Source of the DNA: CAYVCG01 sp964449985
GTDB lineage: Bacteria > Bacillota > Clostridia > Lachnospirales > WRAX01
Direction: 5' to 3'
Assembly (NCBI GenBank): GCA_964449985.1
Contig: CAYVCG010000027.1
Span: 1-28,369 of the forward strand
DNA: 28,369 nucleotides
This document shows, piece after piece, positions 7,662 to 15,500 of this stretch. The notes under the pieces were generated by a model. That model was not told the origin of the DNA. It ran no database searches and saw only the letters and a program-made list of their open reading frames with translations. Position numbers and translations under genes: made by a program. Numbering within the stretch: position 1 is the stretch's first letter; every line of letters begins with the position of its first letter.

Positions 7662-8218
7662 GAGTGTTTATTTCCGGCGGATGCAAAAATGGGAAATCCA
7701 CCTTTGCGCAAAATTTGGCTGTATTGCAAAAACCGCTGGATAAACCACTTTATTATCTAGCGACAATGATCCCTCACGACGACGAGGATAGACAACGCAT
7801 ACATCGCCATATTTCCGAACGCAGCCACCTATCCTTTGAAACGATCGAAATAGGGTATAACATTAATAATGTATTAAATATATGCGACTTAAACGGTTCG
7901 TTTTTATTAGACAGCACAACAGCCCTTTTAGCCAATGAAATGTTTGCAAACAGAGTTGTTAATGCTTCAGCATCAGAAAAAATATGCTTGGATATTATTA
8001 AGTTGCTTGAGCGTATCAAAAATATCGTTATTGTGTCCGACGCTATTTATTCCGACGGGCAAATGTATGATAATTACACAAAAGCATACGCAAAAGGCCT
8101 TGCCGCTATAGACCGTGCATGTGCAGAAGTTTGCGACGCTGTGCTGGAAGTTTGCTATGGAAGTATTATAACTTATAAAGGCGACAAAAATTGGTTTAAG
8201 GCGGGTGGATTATTATGA
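7658..8218 (+). CDS. cobU: CobU-like adenosylcobinamide kinase/guanylyltransferase, with diverged C-terminal half
   Basis: This 186-residue protein has the CobU P-loop as GGCKNGKST (residues 7-15). The next conserved block follows: YLAT, then DDEDRQRIHRHISER, with the His/Arg pattern that in CobU carries the GMP-accepting His. The C-terminal half lacks the usual NEVGxGIVP block and instead reads VSDAIYSDGQMYDNYTKAY. CobU phosphorylates adenosylcobinamide and then adds GMP to give AdoCbi-GDP for nucleotide-loop assembly. The gene overlaps cobA and the next CobU-like gene by 4 bp on each side. Family membership is clear. Whether it performs both reactions alone is uncertain, given the second partial homologue next door. 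Confidence 0.82.
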   Translation: MRVFISGGCKNGKSTFAQNLAVLQKPLDKPLYYLATMIPHDDEDRQRIHRHISERSHLSFETIEIGYNINNVLNICDLNGSFLLDSTTALLANEMFANRVVNASASEKICLDIIKLLERIKNIVIVSDAIYSDGQMYDNYTKAYAKGLAAIDRACAEVCDAVLEVCYGSIITYKGDKNWFKAGGLL

Positions 8219-8589
8219 TTTTGATTATCGGAGGCGCTTATCAGGGAAAGCTTGATTATGCTTTATACAACTTTAACTTAACCACAGATGACGTTTTTAC
8301 TTGCACAGAAAGCAATCCCACGCTCTCGCCAGATAAAAAAATAATATACAATTTTCATCTGTTTGTATTGGCTCAAATTCGTTTTCGTAAAGATGAATTT
8401 ATTGATGAAATACTGCCACAGCTTAGCGGCAAAATCATTATTTCTGATGATATTTCATGCGGCATTGTTCCCACAGATGCCCAAATGCGAGCCTGGCGGG
8501 AAATGCATGGCAGATGCCTTGTTAAATTATCGCAGCAAGCCAATGAGGTCATTCGTGTATTTTGCGGCTTGGGCGCGAGAATAAAATAG
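8215..8589 (+). CDS. Short second CobU-like protein
   Basis: A 124-residue protein, much shorter than full CobU (about 180). The N-terminus has a P-loop-like GGAYQGKLDYA in which the usual Ser/Thr after Gly-Lys is Leu. The middle guanylylation segment with the catalytic His is absent. The C-terminal half keeps the canonical CobU signature: DDISCGIVPTDAQMRAWRE followed by LGARIK. It starts 4 bp inside the upstream cobU. What is missing here is largely what the upstream gene retains, and vice versa. It may be a partner subunit, a regulator or a decaying duplicate. Intact coding and coupled starts argue against simple decay. Confidence 0.78.
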   Translation: MILIIGGAYQGKLDYALYNFNLTTDDVFTCTESNPTLSPDKKIIYNFHLFVLAQIRFRKDEFIDEILPQLSGKIIISDDISCGIVPTDAQMRAWREMHGRCLVKLSQQANEVIRVFCGLGARIK

Positions 8590-8605
8590 CAGGAGAATTT
8601 ATTTT

Positions 8606-9517
8606 ATGGACAAGTATTTTAGAAACATAATAATATTGATTACATTGGTTTTGCTTTGTGGCTGTTCTTCCAGCAATACCACAAACGGTTCTATGACAGA
8701 TAGGGCAGGAAACATTATAAACGTTCCGGAAAGCATAGAAACAATTATTTCAATGTCTCCTGCTTATACGCAAATCTTGGTTGAGTTAGGTCTGGAGGAT
8801 AAAATAATTGCGATTGATAAGTTTTCTGAGGAATTCATTCCCACAGGGAAATACCTGCCCCAGTTTGATATAATGAGCCCAAACACAGAAGCGATTATTG
8901 CGTTAAATCCGGATATCGTATTTGCCACAGCAATGAGCATGGTGGAAGGCCAAAACCCTTTTAAACCTTTGATGGATGCAGGCATCTGTGTCGCTTATAT
9001 ACCGAGCTCAGAAAGCATTGCTGATATAAAGAAAGATATATCATTTATTGGCGATATTACAAATTGCTCGGAAAAAGCAACCGGGCTTATAAACACGATG
9101 GATGAGGAAATATCGGCTATAAAATCTATCGGAGCAACAATAACGGATAAAAAGAACGTATACTTTGAATTGGACTGTATGCCACAGCTATATTCGTTTG
9201 GGAAAGACGTATTTTTAAACGAGATGCTGGATATCATAGGCGCAAAGAACGTATTTTCCGATCAGGACAGTTGGATCGCTGTTTCCGATGAAGCTGTTAT
9301 AAAAGCAAATCCAGACGTTATTTTAACAAATGTAAGCTATATAGAAAATTCTGTAGAGCTTATTAAAAACAGATCCGGCTGGAACGTCATAAATGCTGTG
9401 AAAAGTGACGACATCTATTTGATAGACACAAACTCAAGCACAATGCCGACACATAAAATCATAACCGCTCTAAAACAAATGGCTAATGCAGTTTACCCCG
9501 AAGTTTTTAAGGACTGA
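8606..9517 (+). CDS. btuF: BtuF-like ABC transporter substrate-binding lipoprotein (cobalamin/corrinoid)
   Basis: A 303-residue protein with a lipoprotein signal ending L-C-G-C (Cys20 lipidated), then a class III (BtuF/FhuD/FepB-type) substrate-binding fold. Typical pieces are RAGNIINVPESIETIISMSP at the first lobe and NPDIVFA in the first half. A long connecting helix and a C-terminal lobe with VIKANPDVIL follow. It would capture corrinoids at the outer face of the membrane and hand them to the BtuC/BtuD pair downstream. The same fold binds haem and siderophores. The cobalamin assignment rests on the riboswitch and on the cob genes in the same operon. AGGAGAA upstream sets the start, 16 bp after the previous gene. 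Confidence 0.88.
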   Translation: MDKYFRNIIILITLVLLCGCSSSNTTNGSMTDRAGNIINVPESIETIISMSPAYTQILVELGLEDKIIAIDKFSEEFIPTGKYLPQFDIMSPNTEAIIALNPDIVFATAMSMVEGQNPFKPLMDAGICVAYIPSSESIADIKKDISFIGDITNCSEKATGLINTMDEEISAIKSIGATITDKKNVYFELDCMPQLYSFGKDVFLNEMLDIIGAKNVFSDQDSWIAVSDEAVIKANPDVILTNVSYIENSVELIKNRSGWNVINAVKSDDIYLIDTNSSTMPTHKIITALKQMANAVYPEVFKD

Positions 9518-9524
9518 TTATATA

Positions 9525-10541
9525 ATGCGAATTAAATTTATTGCCGTTATTTTATTATGTATTGCAACATTAATCGCCGCTATAGGCATAGGCAGCGTTT
9601 TTGTCTCACCAAGCCTAATTATTGAAACTATGATAAGCAAACTATCCGGAGGATGGTTTTTATCATCCGCAGATGATATATCCCAAACAATACTTTGGAA
9701 TATTCGCATACCAAGGGTGCTGTTAGCATTTATATGCGGCGGCGCTTTATCCGTCAGCGGTGTTGTTATGCAATCCGTAATGAGAAACCCTCTTGCTTCT
9801 TCATATACAGTCGGTATTTCTTCTGGAGCCGCTGTCGGAGCAAGCATTGCTATGTTTTGCGGCTTTTCGTTTCTGGGAGTGTTTACTATACCGTTTTTCG
9901 GGCTTGTTTTCGGGCTTGCTACGGTATTTTCAGCTGTTTTTCTGGCATCAAAAATGGATAAATCAATGGGCAGCGTAACAATAATACTTACAGGCATGGC
10001 CTTTTCGTTGTTTGCAAACTCTATTATCACTTTTACAATGGCTTTTTCCAAACAATCCGCAGAGAGACTTATACTCTGGCAGCTTGGCAGCTTTGCGCTT
10101 AAAGATTGGTCGCATAACGCAGTCATTTTTCCTGTTGTATGCGCCTGCTTTGTTGTTATACTTATGTTTTCCCGCGAGATGGATATAATGACTTTCGGCG
10201 AGGATTATGCGAAAGCCTCAGGAGTTGACATATTAAAGGTAAAATGGATTTTGCTTGGCATCGGCGCTATAATGACAGGTGTCGTAGTTTCTATAGCTGG
10301 GGTTATTGGCTTTGTTGACTTGTTTGTGCCACATGTGGCAAGGCGGTTTTTTGGTTCTCGTCATATTGTTGTTATTCCGGCATCTGTCTTGCTTGGGGGC
10401 ATGTTTATGGTGCTATGCGATTTAATTGCGCGCATCGTAGTTTCACCGCTCGAACTACCTGTTGGCGCAGTCACATCAGCAATCGGTGCTCCGTTTTTTA
10501 TTTATCTTTACTTTCAGAAAAAGGGGGAAGCAAAATGTTAA
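9525..10541 (+). CDS. btuC: BtuC-like FecCD-family ABC transporter permease
   Basis: A 338-residue polytopic membrane protein of the FecCD family, which usually has about ten transmembrane helices. The family hallmark is clear: IRIPRVLLAFICGGALSVSG, then VMRNPLASSYTVGISSGA. The late GVIGFVDLFVPHVARR segment is the usual coupling region for the ATPase. ATG 9525 is chosen because AAGGA (9509-9513) precedes it. An upstream in-frame ATG at 9486 would lie inside btuF and add a polar 13-residue extension. It forms the membrane channel for corrinoid uptake with the flanking genes. Its end overlaps btuD by 7 bp. Confidence 0.9.
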   Translation: MRIKFIAVILLCIATLIAAIGIGSVFVSPSLIIETMISKLSGGWFLSSADDISQTILWNIRIPRVLLAFICGGALSVSGVVMQSVMRNPLASSYTVGISSGAAVGASIAMFCGFSFLGVFTIPFFGLVFGLATVFSAVFLASKMDKSMGSVTIILTGMAFSLFANSIITFTMAFSKQSAERLILWQLGSFALKDWSHNAVIFPVVCACFVVILMFSREMDIMTFGEDYAKASGVDILKVKWILLGIGAIMTGVVVSIAGVIGFVDLFVPHVARRFFGSRHIVVIPASVLLGGMFMVLCDLIARIVVSPLELPVGAVTSAIGAPFFIYLYFQKKGEAKC

Positions 10542-11299
10542 GCGTTAGAAACGTCTGTGCGGGATATGATGGAAAACAGGTGTTGTTTGATGTCTCGTTT
10601 GAAATAGAAAAAGGGGAACAGCTCTCCATAATCGGCCCGAACGGCTGCGGAAAGACCACCTTACTTCGAGCTATAGCGAATATTATTCCGTTTTCCGGCC
10701 AGATTTTGTTGGATGGTTCGCCAATCAACATACTGAAACGCAAAAATATTGCAAAAAAAATAGCCTTTCTAAGCCAGATTATGCATATATATTTTAACTA
10801 TACTGTTTTTGAAACCGTTATGATGGGGCGATACCCTCATATGAAAAAAAGTCTATTCCCCGGGGAATCCGCTGTTGATAAAGAAGCCGTAGAAGCTGCT
10901 CTTTTGGCTGTTCATATGCAGGATTTCAAAAACAGGGATATTTCCACCCTTTCTGGCGGTCAGCTCCAGCGTGTTTTTTTAGCAAAGATTTTGGCTCAGG
11001 AGCCCGATTTTATCCTGCTGGATGAGCCAACAAACCATTTGGATTTGAGCTATCAGGTTGAGCTCATACAGTTTTTAAAACAATGGTCTATTCAGAACAA
11101 CAAAAGTGTTATCGGCGTTTTACATGATATAAACCTAGCTATGAATCTGTCAGACAAGTTTTTAATATTGGATAAAGGAGCTGTCAAAGCATATGGCGAT
11201 CGAAATCAATCATTAACAACGTCTGTTCTTTCTGATGTTTATAAAATGGATATTAATGAATATATGAAGCAATCACTTAAACAATGGGAAGCGATGTAA
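10535..11299 (+). CDS. btuD: BtuD-like ABC transporter ATPase
   Basis: A 254-residue nucleotide-binding subunit. Walker A is GPNGCGKTT, the signature motif is LSGGQLQR, Walker B is FILLDEPTNHLD, and the switch His lies in GVLHDINLA. The real start is ATG 10535, preceded by AAGGGGGAAG. Upstream in-frame sequence back to 10415 is out-of-frame btuC sequence and not part of the protein. It overlaps btuC by 7 bp, so the two subunits are probably translated together. It powers corrinoid import at the cytoplasmic face. The related FepC/FhuC ATPases look alike, so specificity comes from operon context. Confidence 0.92.
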   Translation: MLSVRNVCAGYDGKQVLFDVSFEIEKGEQLSIIGPNGCGKTTLLRAIANIIPFSGQILLDGSPINILKRKNIAKKIAFLSQIMHIYFNYTVFETVMMGRYPHMKKSLFPGESAVDKEAVEAALLAVHMQDFKNRDISTLSGGQLQRVFLAKILAQEPDFILLDEPTNHLDLSYQVELIQFLKQWSIQNNKSVIGVLHDINLAMNLSDKFLILDKGAVKAYGDRNQSLTTSVLSDVYKMDINEYMKQSLKQWEAM

Positions 11300-11330
11300 C
11301 AGTAACTATGCTGCGCTTCCTTGTTTTTTT
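11281..11330 (+). terminator. Intrinsic terminator after btuD
   Basis: GGAAGCG (11287-11293) pairs with CGCTTCC (11314-11320), extended by ACAA/TTGT with a TG bulge, and is followed by an uninterrupted T-run. The 5' arm lies within the last codons of btuD, so the terminator overlaps the gene end. It closes the riboswitch operon. Confidence 0.8.
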
Positions 11331-11331
11331 A

Positions 11332-11360
11332 TTGCATTTTTGTATAATCAGATTTATAAT
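11332..11360 (+). promoter_or_regulatory. SigmaA promoter of the HD-GYP/hybrid kinase operon
   Basis: TTGCAT (11332-11337) lies 17 bp before a consensus -10 box TATAAT (11355-11360). It sits directly after the btuD terminator and 85 bp before the next start codon. A second TATAAT at 11343-11348 overlaps the spacer. Confidence 0.6.
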
Positions 11361-11445
11361 CATATAGTTGGATGAAAATATAATGGGTGATATAATAAAT
11401 GAGTAATATAATAAAGTGCATGAAAATGCGAGAGGGAGTTTTGGG

Positions 11446-12531
11446 ATGAGTACGTTGCTTAAAAAAATCTTCTTAGTAGATGATAATGCTACAAATCTGA
11501 CCATCGGTAAAAATGCCCTTATTGGCAAATATAACGTCTTTACTATTCCTTCGGGGGAAAAGCTTCTTAAAATGCTTGAGAAAACTATACCCGATTTGAT
11601 TCTGTTGGATGTCGAAATGCCGGAAATGAACGGATACGACGTTATTAAAATACTTAAAAGCAATCATGAAACAGAAAACATCCCAGTAATTTTTTTGACT
11701 GCAAAAACAGATGCTGCAAGTGAGCTGGAAGGCTTATCGCTTGGCGCTATTGATTATATAACAAAACCGTTTTCACCTCCCTTGCTTCTTAAACGTATTG
11801 AAGTTCATTTGCTTGTTGAGGCACAAAAAAGCGAGCTAAAGGATTTTAACGACAACCTTATGGAAATGGTTGCTGAAAAAACAAAAACCGTTGTAACGCT
11901 GCAAAATGCTATTATTAAAACCGTTGCAGAGCTTGTCGAATGCAGGGATGACATAACAGGAGCGCATATCGAAAGAACTCAAAATTATTTGAAAGCACTT
12001 GCAGATAAAGCCCTGTCTGTTGGGCTATATAAAGATGAGATTTCTTCATGGAATATGGATGTTTTCCTTCAATCAGCCCAGCTTCACGATGTTGGGAAAA
12101 TAACTATAAGTGACAGCATCCTTCAAAAACCCGGAAAACTAACGCCTGAAGAATTTGAAGAAATGAAGTCGCATACTACATTTGGCGTTAAAATCATTGA
12201 AAAAATCAGCAAGACAGCCGTTCAGGATGACTTTTTGGAATACTCTAAAATCCTGGCAGGAACTCACCACGAAAAATGGGACGGAAGCGGCTATCCCAAC
12301 GCCCTTTCCGGGCAAGACATACCGCTAGGCGGGCGGCTTATGGCTATTGCCGATGTATATGATGCGCTTATTTCCGAGCGCCCGTATAAAAAAGCGTTTA
12401 CCCATGAAGAAGCCCTTAAAATAATTTCAAGCGGAAAGGGAACACACTTTGACCCACAGCTTATAGATATATTTGAATCTATTGCAGATGAATTTAAAGC
12501 CATTTCCGAAGCAACGAGGGAGGCATTGTAA
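11446..12531 (+). CDS. Response regulator with HD-GYP output domain (c-di-GMP phosphodiesterase)
   Basis: The 361-residue protein has an N-terminal receiver domain (about 6-120). Its acidic pair is Asp12/Asp13, the phosphoacceptor is Asp55 in LLDVEMPEMNG, and the conserved FLTAK and TKPF motifs are present. A linker helix leads to a full HD-GYP domain (about 155-350). The domain contains QLHDVGK (His214-Asp215), THHEKWDGSGYP and ADVYDALISERPYK, all metal and catalytic motifs. It should hydrolyse c-di-GMP when phosphorylated, lowering the signal in the cytoplasm. ATG 11446 has AGAGGGAG upstream and is preferred to GTG 11416. The partner kinase follows after 3 bp. Confidence 0.93.
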   Translation: MSTLLKKIFLVDDNATNLTIGKNALIGKYNVFTIPSGEKLLKMLEKTIPDLILLDVEMPEMNGYDVIKILKSNHETENIPVIFLTAKTDAASELEGLSLGAIDYITKPFSPPLLLKRIEVHLLVEAQKSELKDFNDNLMEMVAEKTKTVVTLQNAIIKTVAELVECRDDITGAHIERTQNYLKALADKALSVGLYKDEISSWNMDVFLQSAQLHDVGKITISDSILQKPGKLTPEEFEEMKSHTTFGVKIIEKISKTAVQDDFLEYSKILAGTHHEKWDGSGYPNALSGQDIPLGGRLMAIADVYDALISERPYKKAFTHEEALKIISSGKGTHFDPQLIDIFESIADEFKAISEATREAL

Positions 12532-12534
12532 CAA

Positions 12535-15500
12535 ATGAGGCAAAAAAAAATACTTTGTTTGCTTTTATCTCTTATTATTTTAGTATCATTCTTTTCATCG
12601 TGTTCCACGATTCAAAACCAGTCTATCGAGCCTCCGACTTATAGCCATTATAAAGAAATACCCGGCGTTACTGATGAAGATATTAACGCTGTTGAAACTA
12701 TACTTAAAAACTATTCCAGTCTTAATTATGGTGTTAGCATAAGTACAGAGGCGTATATACAAGGCGACGGCTCTATTGGCGGGTTTGCATCGCTGCTTTG
12801 TTCACGCTTATCCGAACTGTTTGGCATAACATTCGTTCCTAACGCTTATTCCTGGGACGATCTTATTGAAAATCTAGACAGTGGAGCATTGGATTTTACA
12901 GGAGAATTGACACCTACCCCTGAACGGTTGAAAAAGTATTTTATGACCGATGCCATTGTTCAAAGAAGTATAAAAATATTTTCAAACAAATATGCAGAAA
13001 AGCCAAGCCCGATTTCCAGCGAAACCAAGTTACGCATTGCCTTCTTAGAAGGCAGTAATACCTATTATTTGGTTAAAGATAAATTCCATACGCCTTACGA
13101 AGCTATCTTTGTTCCGGATGAACACGAAATAGCCCGATTGCTTGAGACGAGAGAAATTGACGCTTATATTGAAGAAAACATAGAAGAAGCTATTTTTGAT
13201 TCTTATAGCTTTGTTAAAATAGAAGATTTCTACCCGCTGGCATACTCTCCTGTTGCTATGACCACTGCAAAAAAAGAGCTGCAACCAATTATAAACATTA
13301 TGCAAAAATACATTACAAGCGGTGGTTCATTTGAGCTTACAAGCTTGTATAACAGTGGGATTAATGATTATTACAAAAACAAACTGATTAGTAACCTGAC
13401 AGAAGAAGAAAAGCAATATATAAGTCTTCACAATACTCCCGAAACAGCTGTTATCATGGGCGCCGAAATGGATAATTATCCGGCCAGTTTTTATAATACA
13501 AAAGATAATGAGTTCCAAGGTATTGCAATAGACATACTAAATCAGGTTTCTGAGCTTACCGGTCTATGCATTAAAATAGGCAACGATAAGGATACCTCAT
13601 GGACTGATATTATGAAAAATCTTGAAAATGGAACTTATTCTATTGTAAGCGAGCTTATTCAAACAAATAATCGCAAAGGCCGATTTTTATGGACAGAAGA
13701 GCCATTTTGCACAGATTATTACGCCCTACTTTCAAGAGCAGACTTCCCACCTTTGGATATAAATCAGGTGTTGTTTTCAAAGGTTGGTCTTATTGATGGA
13801 GCAGCGTATACTGATGTCTTTAATGAATGGTTCCCTGATAGCGGAAACGTGATAACATATGCAACAACCGAGGGAGCAATAAAAGCTCTCGAAGAAGGCG
13901 AAGTTGATTTGCTTATGGGATCTCAAAACCTGCTTTTGCATGTGACAAACTTCCTTGAAAAGACCGGACTGAAGGAGAATATAGTATTTGATTACTCATC
14001 AGATTCTTATTTTGGCCTAAATATTAAGGAAACTGCGTTGCGCTCAATTATTAATAAAGCTCAGCAATATATTGACACATATCACGTGTCACAGCACTGG
14101 AAACGCACGGTTTTTGATTATAGCACAAAAATGCTTAAAGATATTATGCCTTATTTAGCTGTATTTTCATCGTTTTTGTGTATTGGACTGTTTACTGTTT
14201 TCTATCTTCTTTTGAAAAACAGAACATTAAACCGCAATCTTCAATCGCACAAAGATTTTTTGGAAAGTGAAATACAAAAGCGCACCCATAACTTACTAAA
14301 GCAAGATAAAATGCTATTAAGCGTAAACGATATTGCTAAAAGGCTTTTGGCTTTTGAAGAAACCCAAGATTTTGATGAACTTGTTTATGAATGCCTAAAA
14401 TCTCTTGGAGGAATAATCAGCAAAAACAGGGTCTATATATGGAAAGACGTGTTGGATGAACAGAACAGAATTTGTTGTATACAGGTGTATGAATGGATAA
14501 ATGGGGTTGAGCCTGTTCAAGGCGTTACTGAATATGAAAACATTCCGTATGATGACCTGCCATCGTTCAGGCATGCGCTTGATACAGGAAAGTGTTTAAA
14601 CAGCCTAGTTTGTGACCTGTCAGAATCAGAAAAGCAAATACTTGAGCCGCAAAATATCCAAACGATACTTATAGCCCCCATTATAATTGATAATCAATGC
14701 TGGGGATTTATCGGCGTTGATAACTGTGAAACCTGTCAGCTTTTTTCTGATTTAGAAGAAAACATGCTTTTAATGAGCGGTTTCTTATTAGCAAGCGCAA
14801 TACAAAGAAGAGAAACCCAGGCAAAAATGCGTGAGGCAGAAGAACGGGCTTTAATTATGCTAAATGCAACGCCCCTATGCTGTAATCTGTGGGATGCCAG
14901 TTTTAATAACATTGCATGCAACGATGAAGCAGTTCGTTTGTTTGGGCTTTCAAGCCAGGAGGAATATCTGATCAGATTTTTCGAATTGTCGCCGAAGTAT
15001 CAACCGTGTGGCAGATTATCTTCCAACATAGCGCTTGAAAACATTACAAAGGCGTTCGAAGAAGGATATTGCAAGTTTGAATGGATGCATCAAAAGCTTA
15101 ATGGCGAACCTATTCCGTCTGAAATTACGCTTGTGCGTATTAAATACAAAAACAATTATATTGTAGCGGGATATACAAGAGATTTGCGGGAACAAAAAGC
15201 AATGCTTGCAGAAATCAACAAAGCGCAGGCTGATTTGGTTCTTGCTCGTGACGAAGCTTTGGCGCACTCTAGAGCAAAGAGTGAATTCTTAGCAAAAATG
15301 AGCCACGAAATTAGAACCCCTATGAACGCTATCGTCGGAATGTCTGAACTTGTTCTGCGGGAGAGCATATCCCCATCTGCGAAAGAACATGCCATAGGCA
15401 TAAAACAAGCCAGCGCAAATCTGCTGTCCATTATTAACGATATTTTAGATTTTTCGAAGATAGAATCAGGAAAGCTGGAGATAATGCCAGATTCGTATAT

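Noticed and set aside
8215..8589. Short CobU-like gene as a pseudogene
   Set aside because: The frame is intact, coupled to its neighbour by a 4-bp overlap, and keeps a conserved C-terminal motif, so it is listed as a gene.
9518..10126. 202-codon minus-strand frame
   Set aside because: Antisense to btuC, whose FecCD motifs are clear.
8606..11299. Iron-siderophore or haem transporter
   Set aside because: The fold is shared, but the cobalamin riboswitch and the cobA/cobU genes in the same operon favour corrinoid uptake.
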